From positions 1,550,001 to 1,614,000 of the forward strand of contig NZ_CP094469.1 of assembly GCF_023347295.1 (NCBI RefSeq): a stretch of DNA of 64,000 nucleotides, in the 5' to 3' direction. Below are positions 1 to 8,864 of the stretch, in pieces (within the stretch, counting starts at the first letter, position 1; each line of letters begins with the position of its first letter). A program made the translations under genes and the position numbers. The notes beneath the pieces were generated by a model. That model saw only the letters and a program-made list of their open reading frames with translations, did no database searches and was not told where the DNA came from. Source of the stretch: Faecalibacterium sp. I3-3-33. Lineage in GTDB: Bacteria; Bacillota; Clostridia; Oscillospirales; Ruminococcaceae.

Positions 1-565
1 CGAGGACGTGACCCTTGTGGGTGTGCTGGGCATTGATTCGCTGCTGTTCGCGCAGGGCTTCCGTGCATACGAGAACGTGTTCAGCCTGATCACACAGGTG
101 GTGGGACGCAGCGGCCGCGCAAAAGAGCCCGGCTTTGCCATCATCCAGACCACCGACCCGGACAATCCGGTGCTCACCCTTGCCGCCGCACAGGATTACG
201 ACGCCTTCTACGAGCAGGAGATCGCCTACCGCAAGCTGGGCCTGTATCCGCCCTTCTGCGGGCTGTGCGTCATCGGCTTTGCCGGTGCAAAGGAGAACGA
301 GGTGGCGCGTGCCGCTGCCCGGTTCTCGGTGCTTTTAGGGCAGCAGGCTGCCAAGCAGCCGGATCTGCCCCTGCGCATTCTGGGTCCTACGCCCGGCAGC
401 ATTGAAAAGATTAACGATACCTACCGCTATAAGCTTACCGTCAAGTGCCGCAACGACCGCCGCTTCCGCGACCTTGTGCGTGCTGCACTGGCACTGTACG
501 AAAAAGAAAAACTGCCGTCCAAGGCATCGGTCGTGGTAGACCTGCACTCGGATGGTGACATCTGA
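1..565 (+). CDS. priA: Primosomal protein N' (PriA helicase), C-terminal part, 5' truncated by window edge
   Basis: The reading frame is open from base 2, so the gene starts before the window; about 187 C-terminal residues are present. The run VTLVGVLGID followed by FRAYENVFSLITQVVGRSGR is the helicase motif V/VI region of PriA, including the arginine-finger GRSGR. AAAQDYDAFYEQEIAYRKL and YPPF are the usual start of the PriA C-terminal domain. PriA reloads the replicative helicase at stalled forks. In Firmicutes priA is normally followed directly by def and fmt. Here an AT-rich gene separates priA from def, but def-fmt-rsmB follow in the expected order. Confidence 0.95.
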   Translation, partial: EDVTLVGVLGIDSLLFAQGFRAYENVFSLITQVVGRSGRAKEPGFAIIQTTDPDNPVLTLAAAQDYDAFYEQEIAYRKLGLYPPFCGLCVIGFAGAKENEVARAAARFSVLLGQQAAKQPDLPLRILGPTPGSIEKINDTYRYKLTVKCRNDRRFRDLVRAALALYEKEKLPSKASVVVDLHSDGDI

Positions 566-580
566 ACGGTGGATTGTAAA

Positions 581-1420
581 ATGGATAAAATACGCATTAA
601 TGATATTCTGAACTTTAGTAAAGAAGAAATACCAAATGTTCGCGTGAAATTCAATATTTACAATGGTTACGATGATCCGTTGGAACTTTATAAAACCGAC
701 CCGGATGAGGTAAATATCGACTGGTTTTTGTGGCGTGACCGCCGCCGCTATTTTAGTGTAGGACAAACGGCGATCTGCTTTTTAAAAATCGGAAATGATA
801 CATGGCTCATGACGTGTATCAAGACGATAACCGGGGAGAAAAAAGTTGATGAAATAAATGGCGGTGTTGGTTATGAGGCGCAGGATGATGCCCGTTACGG
901 GAAATATTTCGGGCGGCTTGTTTTGCGTTATCATAATCCCTGCCGTACAATGGGGCGCACCTATGCGTCAGTAATGGACGAGTTGGAAGTTCTTGAGATT
1001 TTGAACGATCAGTTCACTGGCGAGGATTTTCCGGGTTATGAAAATGTACGGCTGAGTTATCGGCAATTGAAAAATGTGATCGACCGGCACCTTCCGGGAT
1101 GGATCGCAGCGCTGCAAAACCAGAAAGCGGTCTATCTGATTACGGACAACAAGACCGGTAAATTATATGTTGGCTCTGCCACATCGCAAACAGGAATGCT
1201 TCTCCAACGATGGTCAAACTATATTGCTGATGGCCATGGTGGAAACGAAGCATTGAAAGAGCTCGTAAAAAAGCAGGGCTTCGATTATGTAAAAGAAAAT
1301 TTCCAGTATTCTATCCTTGAAAACTATAATGCACGGATGGATGACGAATACATTTTGAGACGTGAGTCCTGGTGGAAAGAAACACTTCGGACAAGAGAGT
1401 TTGGATACAATAAGAATTAA
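581..1420 (+). CDS. GIY-YIG nuclease-domain protein, probable horizontally acquired insertion
   Basis: A 279-residue protein from the ATG at 581. A GTG at 569 is in frame, but GGTGG at 568-572 sits a proper distance from 581, so 581 is preferred. The C-terminal third carries a GIY-YIG-like fold: AVYLITDNKTGKLYVGSA (YLI and YVG being the degenerate GIY and YIG), then QRWSNY with the conserved Arg, then RRESWWKETL with the likely catalytic Glu, ending FGYNKN. The N-terminal two thirds match no domain I recognise. The gene is clearly more AT-rich than its neighbours and lies between priA and def, which are usually adjacent. Acquisition by transfer is inferred. Its role could be DNA repair, defence or a selfish nuclease; the target is unknown. 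Confidence 0.75.
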   Translation: MDKIRINDILNFSKEEIPNVRVKFNIYNGYDDPLELYKTDPDEVNIDWFLWRDRRRYFSVGQTAICFLKIGNDTWLMTCIKTITGEKKVDEINGGVGYEAQDDARYGKYFGRLVLRYHNPCRTMGRTYASVMDELEVLEILNDQFTGEDFPGYENVRLSYRQLKNVIDRHLPGWIAALQNQKAVYLITDNKTGKLYVGSATSQTGMLLQRWSNYIADGHGGNEALKELVKKQGFDYVKENFQYSILENYNARMDDEYILRRESWWKETLRTREFGYNKN

Positions 1421-1443
1421 AAGCTTGATTTGGAGGTACCATT

Positions 1444-1980
1444 ATGGCTATCCGTAATATTGTTAAAGAAGGCGACCCCATCCTGAACAAGGTCTGCCGC
1501 CCTGTGACCAATTTTGATGACCGTCTGGCCACCCTGCTGGACGATATGCGCGAGACTATGATCGCCGCCGATGGCGTGGGTCTGGCTGGCCCGCAGGTGG
1601 GCATGATGCGCCGCCTGTTCGTGGTGTGGGACACCACCGATGCCCCGGAGGAGATCCCCGAAGATTACGAGTACAAGTTCATTGATTTCGTCAATCCCGA
1701 GATTCTTGCCGTTTCCGAGGAAGAGGAGACCGCCTACGAGGGCTGCCTGTCCTTCCCGGGGCATAACGGCGCTGTGACCCGCCCGGTCGCCGTCAAGGTG
1801 CGTGCACAGGACCGCAACGGCGAATGGTTCGAGTTGGAAGCCGACGGCCTGCTGGGTCGCTGCATCCAGCACGAGAACGACCATCTGGACGGCATCACTA
1901 TCATGGAGTCCAGCGAGTACTTCTATGAGGATACCGAGGAAGGCAAAAAGGCCGCCCGCGAAGCGAAAGGAAACAACTGA
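1444..1980 (+). CDS. def: Peptide deformylase
   Basis: A 178-residue protein that removes the N-formyl group from nascent polypeptides. All three metal-site motifs are visible: GVGLAGPQVG (about 44-53), EGCLS (99-103, Cys101 metal ligand) and QHENDHLDG (H143, E144, H147). Length is normal for the family. A strong GGAGGT precedes the ATG. The stop overlaps the fmt start in TGATG, so def and fmt are translationally coupled; this fits their paired roles in formylation and deformylation. Confidence 0.97.
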   Translation: MAIRNIVKEGDPILNKVCRPVTNFDDRLATLLDDMRETMIAADGVGLAGPQVGMMRRLFVVWDTTDAPEEIPEDYEYKFIDFVNPEILAVSEEEETAYEGCLSFPGHNGAVTRPVAVKVRAQDRNGEWFELEADGLLGRCIQHENDHLDGITIMESSEYFYEDTEEGKKAAREAKGNN

Positions 1981-2900
1981 TGCGCATTTTATTCATGGGC
2001 ACGCCGGATATTGCTGCCGAGTGCCTGAAAGCCCTGTATGCCGCCGGGCACGATATCTGTGCCGTGTACACCCGGCGGGATAAGCCGGTTGGCCGCAAGC
2101 AGGTGCTCACCGCACCGCCGGTCAAGGAGGTGGCTCTGGAGCACGGAACACCCGTGTTCCAGCCCCGCACCCTGCGGGACGGCAGCGAGGATGAAAACAT
2201 CCGCGTTCTTGCCCCGGAACTGATCGTGGTGGTGGCCTATGGCTGCATCCTGCCGAAGTCCGTGCTGGAACTGCCCCGCTACGGCTGCATCAACCTGCAC
2301 GTTTCGCTGCTGCCGAAGTATCGCGGCAGCGCTCCGGTGCAGTGGTCTGTGCTGAACGGTGACGCCGAGACCGGCGTTTCCATCATGCAGATGGACGAGG
2401 GTCTGGATACCGGCGATGTACTGTACTGCAAAAAGATTACCATCGACCCTGAGGAGACCAGCGGCGAACTGTTTGACCGTGTTACCGCTGTGGGTGCCAA
2501 AGCCCTGTGTGAAACCATTCCCCAGATCGCCGCAGGCACTCTGACCGCTGTGCCGCAGCAGCACGAAAACGCAACCCTTGCCCCCATGCTGAACAAGGAG
2601 ATGGCAGAGTTCCACCTGACCGACACTGCCACCCATATCCACAACTGGGTGCGCGGCATGAATCCCTGGCCGGGTGCGTGGTTCATCACCTCCGGCGGCA
2701 AAAAGCTTAAGGTGATGTCCTGCCGCGTGGCTGCCGCCAATGGCGAAGCCCCCGGCACGGTGCTGGCCACAAAGCCCCTGACCGTAGCCTGCGGTGAGGG
2801 TGCTATCCAACTGCTGGAGGTCGTACCGGAGGGCAAAAAGCCCATGGACGGTACCGCCTTTGCAGCGGGTCTGCGCCTGAAAACGGGGGATAGCCTCTGA
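1980..2900 (+). CDS. fmt: Methionyl-tRNA formyltransferase
   Basis: A 306-residue cytosolic enzyme that formylates initiator Met-tRNA using 10-formyl-tetrahydrofolate. The N-terminal formyltransferase fold has INLHVSLLPKYRGSAP (about 104-119) with catalytic N105 and H107, and GLDTGD (141-146) with D143. The C-terminal OB-like part contains NPWPGAW, typical of Fmt. It overlaps def upstream and rsmB downstream by one base each, so the three are one transcription and translation unit. Confidence 0.97.
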   Translation: MRILFMGTPDIAAECLKALYAAGHDICAVYTRRDKPVGRKQVLTAPPVKEVALEHGTPVFQPRTLRDGSEDENIRVLAPELIVVVAYGCILPKSVLELPRYGCINLHVSLLPKYRGSAPVQWSVLNGDAETGVSIMQMDEGLDTGDVLYCKKITIDPEETSGELFDRVTAVGAKALCETIPQIAAGTLTAVPQQHENATLAPMLNKEMAEFHLTDTATHIHNWVRGMNPWPGAWFITSGGKKLKVMSCRVAAANGEAPGTVLATKPLTVACGEGAIQLLEVVPEGKKPMDGTAFAAGLRLKTGDSL

Positions 2901-4231
2901 TGGCCGCAAATCCGCGTGCGGCGGCAGTCGCCGCACTGGTACGGCAGGAGCAGGACGGCTTTTCCAATCTGGTGCTGGACGCAGAACTCAAGCGCCAGAA
3001 GCTGGAAGGCCGGGATAAGGCTTTTGCAAGTGCCATTTTCTACACCGTGCTGGAGCATCGCGGCACGCTGGACTATATTCTGGAGCAGTTTCTGCCCAAG
3101 GGTCTGGCAAAGCTGGATGCACCCGTGCGGGAAATTTTGCGTGCTGCACTGGCACAGGCACGCTATATGCAGGTGCCTGTCTCCGCTGCGGTGAACGAGG
3201 CGGTCAAGCTGACCCGCACCTTTAAAAAATCCAGCGCCTCCGGCCTTGTCAATGCTGTGCTGCGCAAGGCCTGCGGTTATGATTTAGACGCTGTCGTCTT
3301 TACAGACGAGATCCAGCGCCTGATGGTTTTAGGCTCTGCCGGGCGGGATGTGGCAGAATTTCTCCACAAAAATTACCCGGATGAAGCACTGGGCATCCTG
3401 ACCTATCAGGCCGATGGCGGTTTGACCAGCCTGCGTGCAAACCCCCTCAAGGCCAGCGCTGCGAAACTGTGCGCGCTGCTTACAGAGCAGGGCACAGCAG
3501 AGGCGCGGCAGGGTATTGTGCCCGGCAGTGTGCTGGCACGATTTGCCGGCAGTCCGGCAGACAACGAGCTGTTCCGGCAGGGGTACTACCATGTGGAGGG
3601 GCAGGCCAGCCAGCTGGCAGCTCTCTGCGTGGGTGCAGCTCCCGGCGAGACGGTGCTGGACCTGTGCGCTGCCCCCGGCGGCAAGACGATTTTGCTGGCC
3701 GAGCAGATGCAGGGTGCAGGAGAGCTGTACAGCTGCGATGCAGCAGAGAACCGTGTGGGGCTGATCCGCACCGCTGTGGACCGCATGGGCTTTACCGGGG
3801 TGCATACCCTTTGTAATGATGCCACCAAGCCGAACCCTGCACTGCCCATGGCAGACCGCATCCTGACGGATGTGCCTTGCAGCGGCTTGGGCATTCTGGC
3901 AAAAAAGCCGGATCTGCGCTATAAAAAGCTGGAAGCTACCCGGCAGGCAGAGCTGCTTGCCACGCAGGCGGCAATTCTGGATACGGCTGCGGCACTGCTC
4001 AAGGCGGGCGGGCGGCTGGTCTATTCCACCTGCACCATCGACCCGGCAGAAAATCAGCAGCAGATCGCAGCCTTTTTGCAGCACCACCCGGAATTTGCGG
4101 TCTGCGCACCGGATGTGCCGCTGCCCGCCGGAATGACGGCAGGGGAGCACGGCTGCCTCTCGGTGCCCACCCGCACCGGCATGGACGGCTTTTTCCTGTG
4201 CGTGCTGCAAAAAGCCGCCGGAACACAATAA
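2900..4231 (+). CDS. rsmB: 16S rRNA (cytosine-967-C5)-methyltransferase RsmB
   Basis: A 443-residue protein with an N-terminal NusB-like RNA-binding domain (about 1-140) and a C-terminal SAM-dependent methyltransferase. The SAM site is LDLCAAPGGKT (around 250-260). DVPCSGLG carries C327, and STCTIDPAENQ carries C378, the two cysteines that release and attack in m5C RNA methyltransferases. Size fits RsmB/Sun. It follows fmt with a one-base overlap, as in Bacillus. Confidence 0.95.
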   Translation: MAANPRAAAVAALVRQEQDGFSNLVLDAELKRQKLEGRDKAFASAIFYTVLEHRGTLDYILEQFLPKGLAKLDAPVREILRAALAQARYMQVPVSAAVNEAVKLTRTFKKSSASGLVNAVLRKACGYDLDAVVFTDEIQRLMVLGSAGRDVAEFLHKNYPDEALGILTYQADGGLTSLRANPLKASAAKLCALLTEQGTAEARQGIVPGSVLARFAGSPADNELFRQGYYHVEGQASQLAALCVGAAPGETVLDLCAAPGGKTILLAEQMQGAGELYSCDAAENRVGLIRTAVDRMGFTGVHTLCNDATKPNPALPMADRILTDVPCSGLGILAKKPDLRYKKLEATRQAELLATQAAILDTAAALLKAGGRLVYSTCTIDPAENQQQIAAFLQHHPEFAVCAPDVPLPAGMTAGEHGCLSVPTRTGMDGFFLCVLQKAAGTQ

Positions 4232-4233
4232 GC

Positions 4234-4251
4234 ACGACCCTTGCGGGTCGT
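4234..4251 (+). repeat. Short inverted repeat between rsmB and rlmN
   Basis: ACGACCC (4234-4240) and GGGTCGT (4245-4251) form a perfect 7-bp stem with a TTGC loop directly after the rsmB stop. No T-run follows, so it is not a convincing terminator. It could act as a processing or mRNA stability element inside the operon. Confidence 0.4.
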
Positions 4252-4272
4252 ATCCTCTTATAGGAGAACAGA

Positions 4273-5313
4273 ATGGAACAAAAACGCTGTATTTCTTCCC
4301 TGACGCTGGCAGAATTGACTGCTGAATTGAAAGCGCTGGGACAGCCGGGTTTTCGGGCAAAGCAGATCTTCCACTGGGTACACCAGAAACTGGTCACCGA
4401 GTTTTCTGCCATGACCGACCAGCCCAAGACCCTGCTGGCAAAGCTGGAAGAAACCTTTTATATCGCTGCACCGCAGATCGAGCGCCGTCAGGAGGCTAAA
4501 GACGGTACTGTGAAGTATCTGCTGCGCATGGCAGACGGCAACTGCATTGAGACTGTTGTTATGCGTTACCACTACGGCAATACCGTGTGCGTGTCCACGC
4601 AGGTGGGCTGCCGCATGGGCTGCCGGTTCTGCGCCTCCACACAGGCAGGGCGGGTGCGCAACCTTGAAGCAGGCGAGATCTGCTCCGAGATCTACACTGC
4701 CCAGAAGGATATCGGCGAGCGCATCTCCCATATCGTGCTCATGGGCATCGGCGAGCCACTGGATAACTTTGACGAAGTGATGCGCTTTTTGGAGAATATC
4801 ACCTCGCCCGAGGGCGTCAATATCGGCATGCGCAATATCAGCCTTTCCACCTGCGGCCTTGTGCCTAAGATCGACCAGCTGGCGGAAAAAAAGCTGCAGC
4901 TCACCCTTTCCATCTCGCTGCACGCACCCACAAACCAGATCCGCAGCAGCATGATGCCGGTCAACGATGCCTACCCGGTGGAGCAGCTGATCCAGACCGT
5001 GCGCCGGTATCAGGAGACCACCGGCCGCCGGGTCAGCTTTGAATATTCCATGGTGCGCGGTGTCAATGATTCTGATGTCTGCGCAAAGCAGCTGGCAGAC
5101 CTGATCCGGGGCATGGGTGCTCATGTAAATCTGATCCCCATCAACCCAGTGGACGGTAGTCCGTACTCCGCTACGGATGCAGCCAATGTGCGCAGATTCC
5201 AGCAAAAGCTCGAAAGCCTTGGCGTAAACGCCACGGTGCGCCGCCGCCTTGGCAGCGAAATCAGCGCCGCCTGCGGCCAGCTGCGCCGCGACGAAATGAA
5301 CGGCAAGGCATAA
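4273..5313 (+). CDS. rlmN: 23S rRNA (adenine-2503-C2)/tRNA-A37 methyltransferase RlmN, radical SAM
   Basis: A 346-residue radical-SAM enzyme. The 4Fe-4S motif CRMGCRFC (C113, C117, C120) and the surrounding VSTQVGC are diagnostic. MGIGEPLDNFDEVM is the GEP-type SAM-binding motif, and C334 in ISAACGQL matches the C-terminal methyl-carrying cysteine. The start follows TAGGAG. It lies between rsmB and prpC as in Bacillus yloN. A Cfr resistance enzyme is the alternative, but operon position and sequence favour RlmN. Confidence 0.95.
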   Translation: MEQKRCISSLTLAELTAELKALGQPGFRAKQIFHWVHQKLVTEFSAMTDQPKTLLAKLEETFYIAAPQIERRQEAKDGTVKYLLRMADGNCIETVVMRYHYGNTVCVSTQVGCRMGCRFCASTQAGRVRNLEAGEICSEIYTAQKDIGERISHIVLMGIGEPLDNFDEVMRFLENITSPEGVNIGMRNISLSTCGLVPKIDQLAEKKLQLTLSISLHAPTNQIRSSMMPVNDAYPVEQLIQTVRRYQETTGRRVSFEYSMVRGVNDSDVCAKQLADLIRGMGAHVNLIPINPVDGSPYSATDAANVRRFQQKLESLGVNATVRRRLGSEISAACGQLRRDEMNGKA

Positions 5314-5329
5314 ATAGAGGGAGAAACCT

Positions 5330-6079
5330 ATGAAACTTGCAGGAAAAACGGATGTAGGACGCGTCCGGCAGGACAATCAGGATGATTACCGTGCAGGAGA
5401 GCTGCCCGGCGATGCAGCATGGGCGCTGGTATGCGATGGCATGGGCGGCGCACGCGGCGGGCGTGAGGCTTCGCAGTGTGCGTGCAGCGTTATCGAGCGC
5501 TGCTTTCAGGAGCAGTACAGCCAGTGCATCCCCGGCGAAGAGGAGACTTTTTTAAAAAAAGCGCTGCTCAGCGCCAACCGCTATGTGTTCCAGAAGGCAC
5601 TGCGGGAGGAGTCTCTGGCTGGAATGGGCACTACCGCTGTCTGCGCTCTGGTGCGCGGCGGCAAGGCCTATCTGAGCCACGCGGGCGATTCCCGCGCCTA
5701 CCTCTACCGGGACGGTAAGCTGGCGCAGCTGACCCACGATCACTCCTATGTGCAGGAGCTTGTGGACTGCGGCACCATCACACAGGAGCAGGCAGAGCAT
5801 CACCCGCAGAAAAACATCATCACCCGGGCGCTGGGCGTGGATTACCGGCTGGAGCCGGAGTTCACCACCGTGGCGCTGCGGGCAGGGGATGTTCTGCTGC
5901 TGTGCACGGACGGTCTGACCAATGCCGTACCCACGGAGCAGCTGGAGCAGTTGTTGCGCAGCGGGTCTTTTTACGACCTGCCGGATGCTCTGATCCGCAC
6001 CGCTAACGAAAACGGCGGCCCGGATAACATCACCGCCCTGCTGGTGGGGGTAGAGCCGATGGAGGTGCGCCATGGATAA
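5330..6079 (+). CDS. prpC: PP2C-family serine/threonine protein phosphatase (Stp/PrpC)
   Basis: A 249-residue metal-dependent phosphatase that reverses PrkC phosphorylation. The PP2C metal and phosphate motifs are in order: GRVRQDNQDD (about 10-19), VCDGMGG (34-40, D36), SHAGDSRAYLYR, LLCTDGLTN, and GGPDNITALLV near the C-terminus. No membrane segment is present, so it is cytosolic. Its 3' end overlaps prkC by 8 bases, the usual phosphatase-kinase coupling. Confidence 0.96.
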   Translation: MKLAGKTDVGRVRQDNQDDYRAGELPGDAAWALVCDGMGGARGGREASQCACSVIERCFQEQYSQCIPGEEETFLKKALLSANRYVFQKALREESLAGMGTTAVCALVRGGKAYLSHAGDSRAYLYRDGKLAQLTHDHSYVQELVDCGTITQEQAEHHPQKNIITRALGVDYRLEPEFTTVALRAGDVLLLCTDGLTNAVPTEQLEQLLRSGSFYDLPDALIRTANENGGPDNITALLVGVEPMEVRHG

Positions 6080-7955
6080 CCTGATCGGTAAAAGACTGGA
6101 CGGCCTGTACGAGGTACAGGAGCTGATCGGCTCCGGCGGCATGGCAAATGTGTATAAGGCAGTCATGCGGGGGCAAAACGGCCCCGTACCCGCCGGGACT
6201 GTGGTGGCCGTTAAGGTGCTGCGGCAGGAATATATGCACGACCCGGACCTTGTGCGCCGCTTCAAGAACGAATCCAAGGCCATCTCGCTGCTGAACCACC
6301 CCAATATCGTCAAGGTATATGATGTTTCGGTCAACGACCATCTGCAATATATCGTTATGGAGTATGTGGACGGCATGACCTTGCGGGAGTACCTCAATGA
6401 GCGGGGCGGTAAGCTTTCCAGCAGGGAGACCGTACACTTCATCTCTCAGATCCTCAAAGCGCTGGAGCACGCCCACGCCAACGGCATCGTGCACCGGGAT
6501 ATCAAGCCCCAGAACATTATGCTGCTGGACAATGGCCAGCTGCGCATGATGGACTTCGGTATTGCCCGCATTTCCCGGGCAGATAACCAGATGCTGGCCG
6601 GCAAGGCGATGGGCAGTGTGCATTATATCAGCCCGGAACAGGCAAAGGGGGACGAGACCGACCGCACCAGCGACATCTACTCGGTAGGTGTTATGATGTA
6701 CGAGATGCTCTCTGGTCATCTGCCCTTTGATGCAGATGACGTGGTAGAGGTTGCCATCAAGCAGATCTCGGACGAGCCCCGCTCGCTGCACGAGCTGGCA
6801 CCGGAGGTGCCCTATGCGCTGGTGGAGATCACGGAAAAGGCCATGGCAAAGCTCCCCCAGAACCGCTACCCCTCGGCACGGGCGATGCTGGAAGCACTGG
6901 ATACCTATGTGCAGAACCCCTCCGTGTTGTTTGAATATCAGTATATTACAGAAGAAGCACCCGAAAAGGTGGTGAAACGTACCATGAATCAGAACCGCGC
7001 GATCCGTCAGAACGAACAGCCCGCCCCCCGCAAAAACGGCAAAAGCAAGCCGGGTAAAAAGCGCCGTACCGTCTTTTTGCCTGCATTGTTCGGTATCACC
7101 ATTGCCTTTGCACTGGCCTGCATGGCGCTGTGCTGGATGATCCTGAACGACTCCTCCAACCTGATGAACAACAAGGCCGATGTCACCCTTGGGGACTATA
7201 TCGGCATGACCAAGGATCAGGCCATGGCCACGGATCAGATCGCATCCGGCCAGATCTCCCCGGAGTGGGAAGAAGAGTATAACAGCAACTATGCCGCCGG
7301 TTATATCTATAAGCAGTCGCCGGTGTCCGGCCGCACCGTCCGCGAGGGACAAAGCGTGACTTTGACCGTTAGTCTTGGTACCCAGTATGTCACTGTGCCG
7401 GATCTGACCAACTATGTGCAGACCGATGCCGAACAGCAGCTCAAGGCACTGGGCGTTTCGGTGCTGGTCACGCAGGCTGTGGATACCACCGTGGCTTCCG
7501 GCGCGGTCATCCGCACCGACCCTGCCGCCGGTACGCAGGTAGCGGCAGGCTCTACGGTCATCCTTTATATCAGCCGTCCGCAGGTGTCCACCACCACTAA
7601 GGTGCCCTCCCTTACCGGCATGAGCGTGAATGATGCCCGCACCCTGCTGGTGCAGAACCATCTGGGTCTTGGCAGCCAGAGCGAAGAATACAGCGACCAG
7701 CCCGCAGGTACAGTGCTCAGCCAGAACCCGGCGGCAGGTGCTACCGCAAAGCTGAACAGCCGCGTAAACGTTGTGGTCAGCGCAGGCGCTGCACCGGTAC
7801 AGGAACCGGAGCAGCCTGGCGGTGACGGCACTTCCGGCACCACGGGCGAAGGCTCTACCGGCGGCGAGAGCACCGGCGGCAGCAGCGAGCCGAGCTCCAG
7901 CAGCAGCTCCACAGGCGGCGGTATTCTGGACTGGTGGTCCTCGCTGCTGGGCTGA
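6072..7955 (+). CDS. prkC: PASTA-domain serine/threonine protein kinase (PrkC/Stk1)
   Basis: A 627-residue transmembrane kinase. The kinase domain covers about 10-275, with a glycine loop GSGGMANVYK (20-29), K48, HRDIKPQN (D143), DFG (D161) and an SPEQ activation segment. A basic linker leads to one membrane span (about 333-358). Three PASTA repeats follow (about 370-436, 437-505, 508-575), expected to sense muropeptides or lipid II outside the cell. A Ser/Gly-rich tail ends the protein. In Bacillus the orthologue controls growth, wall metabolism and spore germination. It overlaps prpC and is followed directly by rsgA. Confidence 0.96.
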   Translation: MDNLIGKRLDGLYEVQELIGSGGMANVYKAVMRGQNGPVPAGTVVAVKVLRQEYMHDPDLVRRFKNESKAISLLNHPNIVKVYDVSVNDHLQYIVMEYVDGMTLREYLNERGGKLSSRETVHFISQILKALEHAHANGIVHRDIKPQNIMLLDNGQLRMMDFGIARISRADNQMLAGKAMGSVHYISPEQAKGDETDRTSDIYSVGVMMYEMLSGHLPFDADDVVEVAIKQISDEPRSLHELAPEVPYALVEITEKAMAKLPQNRYPSARAMLEALDTYVQNPSVLFEYQYITEEAPEKVVKRTMNQNRAIRQNEQPAPRKNGKSKPGKKRRTVFLPALFGITIAFALACMALCWMILNDSSNLMNNKADVTLGDYIGMTKDQAMATDQIASGQISPEWEEEYNSNYAAGYIYKQSPVSGRTVREGQSVTLTVSLGTQYVTVPDLTNYVQTDAEQQLKALGVSVLVTQAVDTTVASGAVIRTDPAAGTQVAAGSTVILYISRPQVSTTTKVPSLTGMSVNDARTLLVQNHLGLGSQSEEYSDQPAGTVLSQNPAAGATAKLNSRVNVVVSAGAAPVQEPEQPGGDGTSGTTGEGSTGGESTGGSSEPSSSSSSTGGGILDWWSSLLG

Positions 7956-7967
7956 CGGAGGATGTGC

Positions 7968-8846
7968 ATGAACGGTTATATCATAAAAGGCATTGGCGGC
8001 TTTTACTATGTAAAAACGCCGGATGGCATCGTGGAGTGCAAACCCCGCGGCATTTTCCGCAAACAGAAGATTACCCCTGTGGCAGGGGATGAGGTGATGC
8101 TGGAAACCGAGAACGGCGCAGCGGTTATTGCACAGATCGCCCCCCGCAAAAACGTTTTTGTGCGCCCGCCAGTGGCAAATCTGGATGTGCTGTTCCTTGT
8201 GGCCAGCACCACCCAGCCTACCCCCAGCACGCTGGTGCTGGATAAGCTTTCGGCCATTGCGGTGGATAAGGGCGTGCAGCCGGTGGTGGTGTGCACCAAA
8301 AGCGACCTTGCCGAGGCGGATTTTCTGGCAAATGCCTACGCAAAATCCACCCTGCCGTTTATCCGTATCGACTACGAAAGCGGTGCAGGGCTGGACGAAG
8401 TAAAACAGTGGATCAACGGCAGATTGTGCGCCTTCTGCGGCAACTCCGGCGTGGGTAAATCCACCCTGCTGAACGCGCTGCTGCCGGACGCTGCCCGCGA
8501 GACCAGCGCCATCAGCCAGAAGCTGGGGCGCGGCCGCCACACCACCCGCGAGGTGACCATCTTTGAAGCTTACGGCGGACGCATTGCCGACACCCCGGGC
8601 TTTGCCAGTCTGGAGGCGAACCGTGCAGGGTTCATCCCCAAGGAGAATCTGGAGCACGCCTTCCCGGAATTTGGCCCTTATCTGGGTCAGTGCCAGTTTA
8701 CCGGCTGCTCCCACCGCAGCGAAAAAGGCTGTGCTGTGCGGGCGGCGCTGGCAGAGGGCAGGCTTTCCCAGACACGGTACGACAGTTATTGCGCCATGTA
8801 TGACGAAGTAAAGGATGTCAAGGATTGGCAGCGCCCGAAAGTGTAA
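7968..8846 (+). CDS. rsgA: Ribosome small-subunit-dependent GTPase A
   Basis: A 292-residue GTPase that helps mature the 30S subunit. An ATG at 7962 abuts the GGAGG at 7957-7961, so the ATG at 7968 with 6-nt spacing is the probable start. An N-terminal OB fold precedes a circularly permuted GTPase: TKSD (G4) comes before GNSGVGKST (G1) and ADTPGF (G3). The C-terminal zinc motif CQFTGCSHRSEKGC is intact. Its position after prkC matches Bacillus cpgA/yloQ. The rpe gene that follows in Bacillus is absent here. Confidence 0.95.
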   Translation: MNGYIIKGIGGFYYVKTPDGIVECKPRGIFRKQKITPVAGDEVMLETENGAAVIAQIAPRKNVFVRPPVANLDVLFLVASTTQPTPSTLVLDKLSAIAVDKGVQPVVVCTKSDLAEADFLANAYAKSTLPFIRIDYESGAGLDEVKQWINGRLCAFCGNSGVGKSTLLNALLPDAARETSAISQKLGRGRHTTREVTIFEAYGGRIADTPGFASLEANRAGFIPKENLEHAFPEFGPYLGQCQFTGCSHRSEKGCAVRAALAEGRLSQTRYDSYCAMYDEVKDVKDWQRPKV

Positions 8847-8864
8847 TACGGAAGGAAGAATAAA

